The notes under the pieces are model-generated. The model worked only from the letters and a program-made list of their open reading frames with translations, did not search any database and was not told the DNA's origin. Both the position numbers and the translations under genes were made by a program. From Pteria penguin (Eukaryota > Mollusca > Bivalvia > Pterioida > Pteriidae), in assembly GCA_035048485.1 (NCBI GenBank), contig CM068580.1, positions 56,644,475 through 56,708,474 of the forward strand: 64,000 nt of DNA, given 5' to 3'. Below, one piece after another: positions 13,179 to 27,800 of this stretch; position 1 is the stretch's first letter; each line of letters opens with the position of its first letter.

Positions 13179-14639
13179 CATTGGCGGGATCGTAACATCT
13201 TGATCAAGAACAAAACACTTCATCGATTGTGCAACATCGGGTCAGAGACATATAAGTCCCCAACCGGATACAAAATCAGGCAAATATTTTATACAAGCAT
13301 GCATGCAGCTTAAAATAAATGTGTTCCAACATTGGTCATCAGTAATGTTCAATGAGCGGTAACTCTTGGTACCTTAAAATACATTAGTGATTTTGCTTCA
13401 TAACATTTATCAACTTATACCGATATCGGACCCGTAGGAACCGGGTAGAAGGAGGTGGGGCTGCACATTTCATGGCCAGTAAAGTTGTCAATAAATATGA
13501 AGGTTCTACACCTTTTTCTTTCACAGCACATAGCAAAGAAGTTTTAATAACCATGCTCAAAAAGTGAGGTTACAAAAGAAAGAAGGAAAAAGTAATTGAT
13601 TTCCTCCTCTTCAAGGCTTCTGCATTCCAGTACATGTATATAACCCTACTATAAAAACCATTCTGGTTCGTGCTTTGACAATTTTTTGAGAGTTGCGATG
13701 TAATACAAGAAATTTTGTAAAACTGTATTATTAGAAGAAAAATTGTGACACAGATACTAAGTGTATATGTATTTGGGAGGAGAAGATCTATTATTATTCT
13801 TGTATAGAGGAAATTCAGAGGAAATCTCACAAAATGATTTTAGCCAAATTTTGTACAAATGTACATTACAGACTGCAACAGAAAAATGATATTATGAAAA
13901 TGATTGACAATTTTAAATATAGAGTTAAAAAGCAAATGGACAAGATTAAAATTTGAACAAGTTTTAAAATGTCAGGTCAAATTTGGGTATGTGTTCATGA
14001 TTGGAGAATGTACCATAAAAAAGAAGTCCGCAAGGGTTTGTTTGTGGAACAACTGACAGAATATTATCATTCAATAAATATTTCAAATGACTCAGATTTC
14101 ATATCATATTTTCCTCAAAACCTTCTTCAGCATACTTTGCATATATAACAAGTAAAAACAATAACAACAGGGAGGATAAAAGACTTTATTATCCAATGAA
14201 TGCATTTCCTATTTTACTACAGAGATATAGGGGTTTTCACTGATTTCATTTTTAAGTGAATTTGGTACATGTAAATAATACACATGACATATATACCAAT
14301 GCCTCAAATTAACGGAAATTTATGCAAACATCAGCTCAACAATTGAAAATGCAACAGTAGCAAATCACATTTTAAGTCTACAATTTGATTTTTCTAGCAA
14401 ATGATGAAACATATATTCTACATTTGACTCTTACAATATCCTTTACATTTTCGTATATTATAAATTATGGCACACTGTTATAAAAAAACCCCAAAAGAAT
14501 CTCATGCATTTATTATATTGGTAAACAATAGGAAAAATATAAAGCTATATTTCACAGGATGTTTTAAATAACTATAATCATAAACAATAAAGTTGTAAAA
14601 GATTATAAATTTCATTAACCAATTACACGTACATGTATA

Positions 14640-15025
14640 TGATTTCTATCATCGTCTTCCACAGTAACTACGGCAGTTTCAACGAATAGCATACATTACT
14701 TTTCACAATTATCCCACACATCAACTTCCCAAATTACCATACACCATTTTCAAGATTTACCATACAATATCTGACACAGTCAGCATACACCATCTTTGAT
14801 AATACACGATCATCTACGAGTGCAAACCAATTTCAACAGTTAGCATGCACCATCATCCACAATTCGTATAAACCATTTTTCCAGAGTAAGCATACACCCT
14901 CTTCCATAATCATCATTCACCATCATCCACAAGAAGTTTAAATCACCATCGACAGTTAGCATCCACCATCATCCACATTTAACATAAAGCATTCTCTATA
15001 GCATATACCATCTTCTATAGTTTGT
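14640..15025. repeat. Degenerate short tandem repeat (CACCATCATCCACA-like)
   Basis: Repeated CACCATCATCCACA, GTTAGCATGCACCATC and GTTAGCATCCACCATC phrases with drift in both sequence and spacing. An old, decayed array. Confidence 0.55.
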
Positions 15026-16272
15026 TGACAATATACAGAAGAAAAACACTGATTTTTGCAATACACCAGATACATGAACTTGCATCATACAAAAGTTGCC
15101 ACTGTTTTTTAAACTGTATTTACAACCTTTAAATCAGTAAGTTATAATTAATCAAACATACATACTACATGTATTTTAAAATGTGAAATTCATCATTACG
15201 CACGTATGCACGGTTCTAGTAAAACATTTACATTGGACAAAATAATCTTGGCGATGGATTTCTTGTTGGAATGCAAATTTGAAAATCAAAAAGCAACAGT
15301 GTGGCATTTGCAAAATTGTATCTTTAAATTTAAAAAGTAAAATTGTTTCAATTAGGGCATATAACTTTATCATGTTTAAAATGGTTTTCATATGGTTTTT
15401 CTCAAAATTATGAAGTTCAAACTTTAAAGCACTTGAATAATTTCATACTCACTATTTTAAGGTAACTAAAAAATAAACAAGCGCTGAGAAGAATAATGAC
15501 TTGTGTTCGTCGAGTCAAACATGTTACATGAAAATTGACTTATCGGATTACTGCATTCATAAAATCAATTATGAACTAGAGTAAGTGAAAACTAAATTTT
15601 CATTTGAAACATAAACATAGCATAATAAAGAAACACGTAACCGTACACCTCCCACAAAATTTTAAAAACTTTTGACAAGGGAGTGAAGCTTGAAATGTCA
15701 TATTACAAATGCTTTTGTTTGGTAAATTATATTTAAAAACTACACATAGAAAATAAGTTCACAAGACAGAAATCAACTGTTTTTAAATTACAAAATGAAC
15801 AATTGCAATGACATGTTTTGAATAATTATTTAAAGGACTTTTACATAATCTTTTTTTTAATTTACACAATATCTAAGGCATCTGATTCATTTTAAGAGCT
15901 ACTGCCTTGACTACATTATCAAATAGGTTTTTTTTTAATCAGTGTTAATACTTCTTAAAATTTATTTGGCACAAGAAGATTGTGGTTGGTTAGAGTTTCA
16001 GCAATTTTTCAATCCTTTACCTCTCAAACAGAACAGCACAATCTAATGACCTGAACAAAGAATCTTGAACCAGGATGTGTTTGTGAAAAAATTTGTTTCC
16101 AGAGGTCAGCTATGATTAATGGGGGACATATTAATATCATAACTGAGGTAACTTTTGTTTTAATATTCTACACCTTGTAATTTGTAAGGTGCAGGTTTAC
16201 CCAAATCAAATATAAAATGGCAAGAAAATTATAAACAAAACATTGCACAAACATTATCTTTATCTTTTTGAT

Positions 16273-16385
16273 GACAGTAGACACTGGTAATGCCTTCTTT
16301 GCAAGCCAAGAATCCGTTTCGCTCTACTGCACTAGAACAAAATGGAGCCTTGGCTTGCGAAGATGTGGTAATGCTAACTTCATAC
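16273..16385. repeat. Imperfect inverted repeat (possible MITE remnant)
   Basis: GGTAATGCCTTCTTTGCAAG...CCAAG at the left faces CTTGGCTTGCGAAGATGTGG...TAATGC at the right, with a loop of about 35 bp. No target duplication identified. Confidence 0.5.
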
Positions 16386-17060
16386 ATCATAAGGTTTATA
16401 TGGTCATATCATACTACATACTGTTTTCCTGATAAACAAATCAAATTAACAACTTAAAAAAAAAACAACAACTACGATTTCATTGAATAAATATTTGTAT
16501 TCACAATGTGAAATATTATTTGTTAAATATAATTTATGGCATAGAAAATACACGGAAAATGTGTTGGTGAAATCCAACACAACTTCATATCTCAATGTGT
16601 CAACCTCCCAAAAATATAACAAAAGCAATACATATAAATTTTTCACTACAGAGTGACAATTAAAACAAAATGAAAGAGACAGAACTCACTTTGATACATT
16701 AATTAAAGAAAAGCAACACACATGTAAGGAGTATTTAAAATCATAAATCTGGGGAAAAATGCATAAGTTTAGTGGGATAATATATCAAATGTACGATATA
16801 AACAGAGATAAGATTTACAGGTATTTTTCACAAATGTTGTAGTATCATCAACACATGTCAAAAAATTAGATGTGTTGTCCTTTCTAAAAGATTAACTGGT
16901 AATAAAGATGGAAAACTCAAATTTTATGGGAAAAAAATTAACATAACAATTCGAAGATCAATTACACATAAGCTTTTGTCAGGATTGGATGGAACTGGAG
17001 TCAGGATCTGTACTTGAAGCAGAAATCTTTCCCTAAAATAGAAAGACTGATATTTCAGTA

Positions 17061-17189
17061 CTACAGTACAGTACAGTATAGTACAGTACAGTACAGTACA
17101 GGACAGTACAGTACAGTACAGTACAGTACAGTACAGTACAGTACAGTACAGTACAGTACAGTACAGTACAGTACAGTATAGTATAGTAT
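17061..17189. repeat. (CAGTA)n pentanucleotide microsatellite
   Basis: About 25 copies of CAGTA/GTACA with a few variants (CAGTATAGTA, GGACA). The coding-looking frame is the repeat itself. Confidence 0.95.
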
Positions 17190-17488
17190 TATTAATGTGC
17201 AAGTGATCAATTCACTTTCCAGGGTAAGACTGAACTTTTTAAAGTTTTTATTTGTGTTGGTTAAGCAGTTGAATTACATAGGACTATGTATAAATGTCAT
17301 TAGCTAATGCCACAACAAAATCATTTTTTCTACTACATGTATGTATTATTTTGATTGTCATTGCCTAATGCCACAACAAAGTCTTTTTATCTACTATATA
17401 TGTGTATTATTCTGATTATCATTACCTAATGCCTCAACAGAATCATTTTGATTGTCATAGCTTTAAACCACAACAGAATCTTTTTTCC

Positions 17489-17762
17489 TGTATAGTTCTT
17501 GCCAGTGATTAGAGGCAGATGAACACTAGAGGAGTCATTGCTCCTGACCAAAAGGTCCCAGGTTCAACTACCACAGGTGACAATCTGTTGCTCTGTCTTT
17601 CAGACGAGACAGCAAAAATGAAAAAATGGTGAGCATGGCACTGAAAGATCCCTCTTTGCTTTGGATGGGTTCATTGCAAAGATATGAATTTCCATGTAAT
17701 GCACTAGATAGATGCTGTCACTAAATAATTGTGGAGTGACATAAAACAACAATAAATCAATG
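17489..17762 (+). mobile_element. tRNA-derived SINE, plus orientation, diverged
   Basis: Box B-like GGTTCAACTACC at about 17551, then CTGTCTTTCAGACGAGAC, GGCACTGAAAGATCCCTC and ATAATTGTGGAGTGACAT, ending in an AATAAATCAATGAA tail. Box A is decayed. Older than the copy at 7662. Confidence 0.75.
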
Positions 17763-17899
17763 AAAACCAGAGCACCAGGAGAAGACCAACAGCAGATTGA
17801 CTGGTACATCTTCCAACTAGCTCCATATAGAACAATGCATTCAAGCTTTATTTCATTTGGCCATCAAAGCTCCCTTGGTGGTCAGAAGAAACCTCTTTT

Positions 17900-18002
17900 A
17901 TAGTTTGATTTGATACATCACTATTACATTATTCCACTTACACTGTAATGGCATCTGCCTGATACAATGCACAGAATTTAGACCTTTGCAACAGACCCAC
18001 AA
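17900..18002 (-). mobile_element. SINE body fragment, minus orientation
   Basis: TAATGGCATCTGCCTGATAC and TTTAGACCTTTGCAACAGAC match the minus-strand body of the family. The head is missing. Confidence 0.65.
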
Positions 18003-18055
18003 AAAGAAAGAAGGATGATAGAAATCCTCAGCTTTATCCGTCACTTCTTAAGGAC

Positions 18056-18439
18056 CAATCTGATAAAAGCCATATCTTTATTCCGCTTCTCTATTTGTCC
18101 CATTGCGTATAAAGATCTGGTGAAACCCCGTAAGGGTTCACGTTCTGGTGACCTCTGATGACGTCTCAGTCACCGAAAATATTATTTCCAATAGCCAATC
18201 AGTGACTCGGCTAGGCAAGTGATAGTGACGCAATATGTTATAAACACCGTTCAAAAACTACGTTGTGGGTCATGCACGCTGTGGATGTTAATTTCATTCC
18301 TAAGATTTTCTAGCTGATCCACTGATTGGCTGAAAATCAGAGTTCACAAGAACGTGACCCCTTACTGGGTTTCACCAGATCTTTATACGCAATGGACCAA
18401 ATGGAGAAGTGGAATAAAGATATGGTTTTAATTAGATTG
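18056..18439 (+). mobile_element. Long-TIR element, CAATCTGATTAAAACC family, copy A (384 bp)
   Basis: CAATCTGATAAAAGCCATAT at the left and ATATGGTTTTAATTAGATTG at the right begin long terminal inverted repeats, about 80-100 bp each, running through AAAGATCTGGTGAAACCC. The interior matches copy B (30363-30748) in the opposite orientation. Flanks CTTAAGGAC and CTGAAGAAC agree at 7 of 9 bases, consistent with a decayed 9-bp target duplication. Non-coding; Mutator-like by structure. It lies 137 bp beyond the HMG-CoA synthase stop codon. Confidence 0.85.
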
Positions 18440-18575
18440 CTGAAGAACAGAACACTGATGAGCCACTAGCAGCACTTAAACCTGAAATATTTTGATCATG
18501 AGCCAAACAGCTAGCCCATTTTTCTAAGCCTGCTCTAAGGAATCTATGTTGTATTACAATTTGTAAGACATGCTC

Positions 18576-21500
18576 CTATTTTTGTGAATATTTTTTGTTT
18601 GTACATACTGAACTATGGTGTGTCGTAAAATCTCCACATGCTGATTCAGTAACTCCATTAACTAGAGTCTGTAAAGGCTTGCGATCATATTTTCTTCGAT
18701 GCATACTGTCTATACTAGTGAGATACCAGGTCCCAGGAAATAAATGGTCAATAGTGCCCACAGGAGTGTATGGGGCTACAAATCAAGAAAAAAAATATTA
18801 TTCACAAAGTCATAGTATACATGTACCGTATTTAACTGATAAACAAATTCTATTACCCTATCTACCTTCTGAAAAATTCTAAATGGAAATCGTGGCGTGC
18901 TTCTTCATTTAGGCTCATATATAAATGATCTGCGATACAGTAATTGTGACATCACGATGATCACGGAAACACTGAATGGTAGTGTGGTTAAAATTAATCT
19001 GAGAATCATTACATTTGATGAGCTGAACAACAATAATGGAAATTCGGAATAGTAACTGTAGTACAATAAAATATTTTTGTGATGTCATTTTCTGTGTTAA
19101 TTCTACTGTTATCATGTTTTATATGCATGTCCCTGGTGATCTGTGTCATACAGCCTGGTCAGATGTCGTCTGTCTTCTCTTTTAAACCCAACAGTGAAAA
19201 TTATTCTAAAATTTAAATTAAACTTGGACCTAATGATCCTAACCTCTTTTATGTAAAGCAATCTTTCCTGAACATATTGAGGCACGAAATTTCTTGTTCC
19301 AACTCTTCAAACATATTAATGTGTATGTCAGAAATTTAAAGTTTTACCGGAGTTATGAGTTTCCTCTCTTAGTTTCATGGTTGTATCAAATTCTTGTGGA
19401 GGAACTTTTTCCCTTTTTTCTAATTTCATAGGAATGTCTTTCAGGTTGTTGAATATTCTATGGAGGGGTGAGACAGGAGAAGTGTCCTCTGTTACTCTAA
19501 TAGAGAACATGGAGGAAGCCAACCCAGATCCATAGGAAAATAATATGAATCTCTTTCCTGCTAAGTCATTTACTGTAGACCTGTGAAAATGAAAGGTACA
19601 TGTAATTTCATAAATAATAAATCACACAAATTTTGTTTGAAATATAAAATATAAAATATTTATATAAATGTTTGATATGAATTTCAGCATTTTTATATAT
19701 CCTCTGTCCAACCAGCATTACATTGATCTGCATTAAGCAATCATCTGTCTAAAACAGCTACACTGAGTTGTCATAGGCCAAACAATAAGGTGCTTTGCCC
19801 CATGATCAAGAGATCCTTCTTACCTGCGACACATATTGGGAAACTATTCACTCTGACCTATGCAGTGAATCCTCCAAAACTAATGAGGGGTCTAGATTCA
19901 TTTAATTATTGTATCAGAATATGGAATAAATTGTTTGCTTGTCAGTTTATCAAATTTTTAATAATGAGGATGAGGGGCAGGGGTCCCCATTCCATGAATT
20001 CATCAAACTATAGATTTGGAAAATTAAAAAGCAGTTTGTAGCGGTACATATGGCCTAAAACTCTTACTGTACAACATATGATGCTAGTCCACCATATACA
20101 GAGGGAGTATACATATTGCCCACTTGGTTTCCTAGAAGCAAGGAAGGCTTGGTCTTTTTTATAAATATGGACTCAGATGCTGCCATAAATGCTTTCTCAG
20201 CTTCTCTATTGAAATAGCAATCTTCTAATTTTAATTGTCTGAAAAAGAATAAATGGAATCTCTAAGGGTCAGGGAGAAGGCAGCAATACAAACGTAAATG
20301 CAAATAAATAATTGTAATATATAATGACAAAGACTGTATTTCAATGCATCTTTCATTATCATTTACGTATGTATATTCTATCATATTTTCAAATAATATT
20401 ATTATAATAATTTTTTATACAACAGTGACTTAGAAATATATAGTATCAATGGCATAAAAATAAACACCATGTTTCCATCTCAAGGCAGGTCTACTTTCTG
20501 AATTTTGAAACTTTAAAATAAAAATAATGTGTTTCCCTTTCCTAGTTCCGAATATCATGCAGAGAGATATTTCATAAATCTCAAAACATACTTGTATTCT
20601 TCAAGTCCTTTGTACACTGTGCTGTAATCAGGGTTAGGGTCTCGAAGAAGATCATTAAACAACAGTCGAGCACAAGATTTCTGAACGAGTTTACAGTAAG
20701 GAGAATGGAAGATAAAGCCATCAGCAGACTCTAACAATCTTGGTCCAACTGAAACAGAACAAGATTTTGTGAACATTAGTTTATTGCATTAAATTTTATA
20801 AAAAAGGAATTTCAAATAAAGTTATTAAAATGGCAATTGCCCAAAGTACACATGCTGTGTAATACAGTTTCCTAAGTACTGAGTCAAACATACAGTCTGA
20901 TATTTGGATCTGACCCTGGACAGTATGAGAGGGAAACACCAATATGGTACCAGCAGAGGTTTGAGAGTTCTCTCCTGGGCACCTTTGTTTCCTTTACCAT
21001 CAAAATGATATAGGTGAAATATTCCTGGTTTCGGGCAGCTACAAGACAGAGTCTTATTTTCATATCAGGTATATAAGGTTATAAATCACTACCTTTATTC
21101 AATCAAACCAAGCTAAACTGCCACGAGCCTGTGCATTGCCTTCTGATGGGAAACTGGGGATATATTGGTAATACCAATTGCTTGCTTATCAGTTAAACAT
21201 GCAGAGCATGCTCCATTTGATGCCAGAATACAATGAATCGTTCCCTCTGGCTTACCAACGTGCAAGTTTATGAAATGTAAGGAACTGCAGTCCTAGTTAA
21301 CCACAGTATAAAATAAGGCCATATCTTGGGGATAGGTTCAGTGTAAAATACACACACAAATTAACTTAGATAAATACGAAAAACTGTAAATGAAAATAGA
21401 ACAATAAAAATTTAAAATATCTTTTTTCTTTATCTCATCGTCTGGGTATATTATTAATAGTAGATACTTGTTAACACAAGTTTTACCTTTAATGCCAACT

Positions 21501-24500
21501 GCCTGTGCCTTCTTAGAATAAACATCATAACATTTGTCCACTGCATGCTGATAGCACTGTACTGTCAACTTGCCATCCACCACTGGATATTCAGACGATA
21601 AGTTAGGTTTGTAGAAATCATATGCATGTTGCATGTGGATTCCCCGTACACCTAAAACAGAATTCAGTATTATGGAATACATGTCTACATCTTCTATGTT
21701 ATGTTCGCTACTGTTTATTACTATAACTATATGAAGATTCAGTGTCATATCTCAGTCGTACTGAGATATGAGAGAAGGAGATTGGAAGCTCCTAAAATTG
21801 TTTTAAATGTAGAGACATATTCTAGGGATCAAACCTATATCACCTGCATCACATACCAATTCAATTACCGGTATTGGTACATACGTGTATCTAATGATTA
21901 CAGTAATGTATGAAGATTTAATTTTTTAATGATGACACCTAAGAAATATATTCTGACCATTACATCCACCCTGACACCTCCAGTATAATTAAGAAAGAAA
22001 CAAATTACTCTGCATATACTTTTTATCACACTGCATCTTGTGTACAACTTACCTCTATCAAAGATAAGTGGAGCATTGGTTCCTATCAGCATGGCTACTG
22101 CCCCTGCACCACCAGTGCATCTGGCATTGCCTGTAGCATACACTGCTATATCTGCTGCGACAACTAATGCATATCGACCTGAATTAAATCAAAAAGAGGA
22201 AAGTGTATTATGATTTTAAGATTTATCATAATACAAAATACTATATAAAGACCGCCCATCTAATTAGCGTTAGATCTTCTGCATCGATAAGCTGAAAACA
22301 TCTAAAAAGACATAATCTGGAAAAGATTGGATAAATACAGACCCTTGGCAAATACAAGAAGAACTTCCTACATACCAGTATCCCAACCAGAATAGGGTCT
22401 CTATGTCTGGTTTACTTTCACTTTAGTTTCCTATATGATTTGTACTTAGGCATATCATAGTAACATGGGTAAATAAACTGAATTCTTTACATCTCTGCTT
22501 CTTTGCATACGAAAACATAATCTAATACTATGTTTATAAAACTCTAGATATAAAAAGTACTGGTTACTTAGTGATACAAATTAATTATAAATGCATGCAC
22601 AGCCTCTCTTCTGATACCATTTTAATATAAACATTCAGATAGTAGTGTGAAATCTCTGGGGTCAAATGACAAATGACACGAATACAGTTACAGACCCTAT
22701 TTAAAATCACTATCAAATATATAATACTGTAGTTTACATTTATAAGGATTTGTCAGGGTACATGATTGTTGTACTCTAGCATGCTGCTGCTTCACTAGAA
22801 ATTGTAAAGGTTTGGCTATACTTTCCTATATTACCTTAATATAGGGACGTATATATCTAAATTTAGATATATACGTCCCTGCTTAATATTTCATCAAATT
22901 GTAAAATTCTACATCAATAACATTTATTTATATAAATGAGGAAGTAACATAATGTCTTAACATCAATAACATTTATTTATATAAATGAGGAAGTAACATA
23001 ATGTCTTAACATCAATAACATTTATTTATATAAATGAGGAAGTAACATAATGTCTTAACATCAATAACATTTATTTATATAAATGAGGAAGTAACATAAT
23101 GTCTTAACATCAATAACATTTATTTATATAAATGAGGAAGGAACACAATGTCTTAACATCAATAACATTTATTTTATATAAATGAGGAAGTAACACAATG
23201 TCTTAACATCAATAACATTTATTTTATATAAATGAGGAAGTAACACAATGTCTTAACATCAATAACATTTATTTAATATAAATGAGGAAGTAACACAATG
23301 TTTTAACATCAATAACATTTATTTATATAATGAGGAAGTAACACAATGTCTTAACATCAATAACATTTATTTATATAAATGAGGAAGTAACACAATGTCT
23401 TAACATCAATAACATTTATTTATATAAATGAGGAAGTAACACAAGGTTTTAACGTTTAGTAAGAGCCAAACAATCCTGTTATTAAAGACCTGCTTTGATA
23501 TCAGATTATGTATACAAACTGAGTTCAAAGTCCAATTTAGTAACTTCACTGTGTAACCTTAACCTCTTGGCTTGCGGCGCAGACGATCCGGGTTCGATTC
23601 CCGGGTTGCGCCACTATGTTTAAGAGGTTGGTAACCTCCTGCTTCCATGTCGCGATATAACTGAAATATTGTTGAAAGCGACGTAAAACACAAATCAACC
23701 AACAACCTTAATCTCACACTAATGAGGAAGGTGTATTAGAATGGCTGTGCATGAAATGGATTCTGCATGTAGTACATTAAAAGGGTCATAAATGAGGTAT
23801 ATGTACATAGAAACATCTGACACCTACGTCTTTGGAGAATAACTTTGTATTACAAAAACTGCCAATAGGCAAAATAATTCTGATGTGACATTAAAAATCA
23901 AGCATGTAACCAATGAATTTCGTAATCTTACATTGATACTTAATATTGGTCAGAAACTCTCAATAAGTAAATCTTGATTATTTTATTACATTTATAGTAT
24001 TTATCCTAACAACAATACAGAGTTCTCTCTTCTAAATTATTTTATTGTCTTCAAGCAGATTCATATTGAAAGAAAAAAATTCTCTAATTTCAGCATTAGG
24101 GGACCCAAATGATTAATTTTTTTTTATAAAACAGGAAAGCAGTTGGAATTTTTGATTAAATATGCACTTGACACAATTAATCTATTATTTCAAATGAAAA
24201 ATGTCAGTCATTTATCAAGAGTCACCAAGAGCAAATACACATATGATAATCTTTAGTATGACTATCTGTAAATATAACCACAAAAACAATTTCAAATACC
24301 ATCTCACCAAAATCATACCAAAATAATCTATACATAACAACTGGAGGATGTATCTATCTAGATATGTACATGTATACACGTAAACACCCCTGCTATCAAT
24401 CCAGATCAACATGTTTATATGGGACACAATCAAAAATATTTTTCAATTTCACAAAATAGGTGAACAATTATTGAAAGAATAGTTAAATTGTTTGTTATCG

Positions 24501-24808
24501 TTATGATTATTTTACCTCTATAGAAGTAATACCCTGCTATATATCCCTACTTGCCCCAGCCTCCCAAATCTGAATAAAAACCCTGACTGTACTTACTGGT
24601 AGTTGAAAGATTACACTGAATTTCAGCATAGCTTTGTAACCCACCTGACCATTTACCTCCCTTTAATTAATGTACAAAATATATAAATGAACATTATAAA
24701 TTACAATATATGACATAAAGTTCTGTACAACTCCATACAGAATGTTGAAAATATCAAAGGAAAGTTGTACTACAGATATCACGCCTATATAAATAAATAA
24801 ATAAATAA

Positions 24809-24854
<46 letters not shown>

Positions 24855-27800
24855 TCATTTATTTATATAGGAGTGATATCTGTATAAATAACTCCAGTTG
24901 ATGGTTTAAGTTTGCCATATAAATTTAATTAATTGTCCATTACATTTCACAATCTATTATTCGGTTAACAATAATACGGCTATTTCTTTCAGCATGTTGA
25001 TCTAGATCTATACATTATACATTCAAAGGCCGTAAAGGTCAACGATCTTAGAGGAGGACATAAGCACACATTACTTGATCTACTTTATGCATGTGACACA
25101 ATGTTATGTATAATAAGCACTAGTAATCACTGAAGTATAGAATCATGAATGTTCAAAGTCCACTGAGTTCTTTGTCCACAAATGTGATGTCTAGAATAAT
25201 GGAATTAATGCCGTTTAAATTTACTTTAGGCACCTATTCAGTAAATGAATAGGCAGACACTGACAATATATGTATAAACATATCAAACCCATGACTGGTA
25301 AAATATGCATTGTTATTACATGTACATGTATTTTATTCTAAGTTATCTTAATACATCTTCCTTTCATACATGTATATATATACAAATACATATCAGTTTT
25401 CTTGTGGTAGTTGTATAAAGATTAAAAAGAAAATATGGAACGATTCATAAAATGGGTAATGAATGGATATACTTGTAAACTTTTAATTGAAGCATGCATG
25501 CTTACTACATTAATGTATTATTGACCTCTCCGACTCTCATGTTTTGAATATTTAAGAACCAGTACATCTCTGATACAAGAGTTATCAATTTATGTAGATC
25601 TGATCTCTGACCAAATAGTAAAATGATAATGATATCAATCTATTTCAGGATATTATGCAATATAAACTATCCCACACATACATGTACTAGTGCTCAATCA
25701 AATAAAGCTTTATTAAAACTAATCCGATTTCATGTCTTGAAAATGTTGTCAATGATGGATCCAGATTTAATTATATAAACTTGCACTGTGTAGTACAATA
25801 TAGATCTACATGAGTAGTACAATATAGATCTACTCGTATAGTACAATATAGATCTACATGTGTAGTACAATATATATACCTAAATGTGTAGTACAATATA
25901 GACCTACATGTGCAGTACAATATAGATATACATGTGTAGTACAATATAGATATACATGTGTAGTACAATGTGTAGTACAGTATAGATCTACATGTGTAGT
26001 ACAATATATACCTAAATGTGTAGTACAATATAGACCTACATGTGCAGTACAATATAGATATACATGTGTAGTACAATATAGATCTACTAGTATAGTACAA
26101 TATAGATCTACATGTGTTAAATACATGTAATATTCACAACTGTGTACTCATGATGTTGCACATGCACTAATGATACAGTTGGAATTCATCTTTAAAAAAT
26201 ACAAGTAATTCTTCTGTCCAGTATCATTGATACTGGTAATCATTATTGTTTTATTTTGTCTGTTGTCTTGAAATTATTAATGCCACTTCAGAAATTTTTA
26301 TTTTCATAGTATCGCAGTACATTTAACATGTATAAGATTGACTGGTTGCCAAGTACACTACATGTAGCTATACATGTTTGTACACAAGCAGTAAGGACAT
26401 TATTATATGCTAGGTATACTTTTGATAATAAATATTACATGATGTATACAATTTCTGCATTGTGCTGTCACTCCCATCATGCGGTCATATTGGGTCTTAT
26501 TGTAATGTAGAGTTACAATGTATCTCCCTCTGAGTATGTACATTGTATCTGACGTTGAATAATTGTGACGAAAAACTAATTGTATGGAAACAGATATAAA
26601 ATCATGGGAAATGAAGGGATAAAAATGATACCTACAAAGGAATTTCTAAAATTTTACAATGCTGACAAATGGGAGATACATGTAACACTGTATTATGAAA
26701 ATCATGAATACCCTTTAATGAAATTTGGACATAATATATGATTATATTATAAATTATATGTATATCACTTTCATATTCCAAATTGAACTTGTTCATTATT
26801 CAGCATGGTCATTTAGTAAGTGTAAATGATCGTGGGAATATCAATGTACATTGTATATCATACAGCTGGGTCCTTTCTACACCTTTTTTACAATAACTTC
26901 TCAAGAGAGAGTCTAATTGTATTCTTCACAATTCATAGTAACAATATTAAACATACACGGAGTTTTCAATAAAATCTAATAGACCAGGAGAATATAGAAA
27001 TTGAGGCATATTATCTTATAGATGTACTTAAGGTCAGACAAAATTTGATCCCACGATATGCCATGAAACTTATTAATACAGGCAGCAGTGTTTTGCTGAG
27101 TGCTGATTCTTACTGAAAATCTGCATCTTAAGTAAATTGTGGTAATAAATGTAAAGGTACAGTACAGTCCGGGTGAACTTAATTTGCCCACTGGTCACAG
27201 TGGGCATTTTTAGAGTGGGCATTAAAAATGTCCACTGGACACAGTGGACATTCGTGTAAGAACCAGTTGGAATTAACATACAGGTAAGTGGACAGCTTGA
27301 TAACTCAGGGTAATGTCCACTCCTAATGCCTACTAAAATTTCAGGTGGACTTCCCACTGTGGACTCCACAGTGGGCATTCAAAGTTCCACCCGGACTGTA
27401 CTGTATATATGAATATATGAATTCAACTGGTTAAAACACAAAATAAAAAATGTCTAAACTGAAAACATATGAGAATTGGAAGAATTTTAATGCATCCATT
27501 TTTGGAATTGTATATTTTAATTGGTTAATGAAATTCAAATTATTTGTCATCACGTTTTTTTTTAAAAAACCCAATTAAGTTTTGACTTCCAAACCAAATT
27601 ACAAACACATCATAAAAGGTATAAAAGAAAAACCCAATTAAGTTTTGACTTCCAAACCAAATTACAAACACATCATAAAAGGTATAAAAGAGCACTACAA
27701 AGTGTAGCTTCCTATCACATGAGAATGATCTTTGACCTTGAAAATCAAAATCCAAAAACTTCTTCCTCTTATCATTAAAAATTATGACACAAAGTTCAAT

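Larger units (their letters stand above)
13179..16990. other. Long AT-rich stretch without a supportable gene
   Basis: No exon with matched splice sites, no conserved frame and no RNA gene was found on either strand. About 14640-15025 is a degenerate repeat in which phrases like AGCATACACCATCATCCACA recur at irregular 30-40-bp steps. Part of the interval could be untranslated sequence of a neighbouring gene, for example a long 3' UTR of the minus-strand HMG-CoA synthase gene, but nothing in the sequence proves it. Confidence 0.5.

Noticed and set aside
16924..17202. Cys-Thr-Val-Leu-Tyr repeat protein
   Set aside because: Translation of the (CAGTA)n microsatellite.
22911..23453. Regularly spaced repeats resembling a CRISPR array
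   Set aside because: The whole 49-bp unit is repeated, with no unique spacers, in an animal intron.
23571..23612. tRNA gene
   Set aside because: Only a T-arm and box B are present; no D-arm, anticodon arm or acceptor stem. SINE fragment.
25858..26130. Open frames of about 90-110 residues on both strands
   Set aside because: Pure translation of the 24-bp minisatellite.
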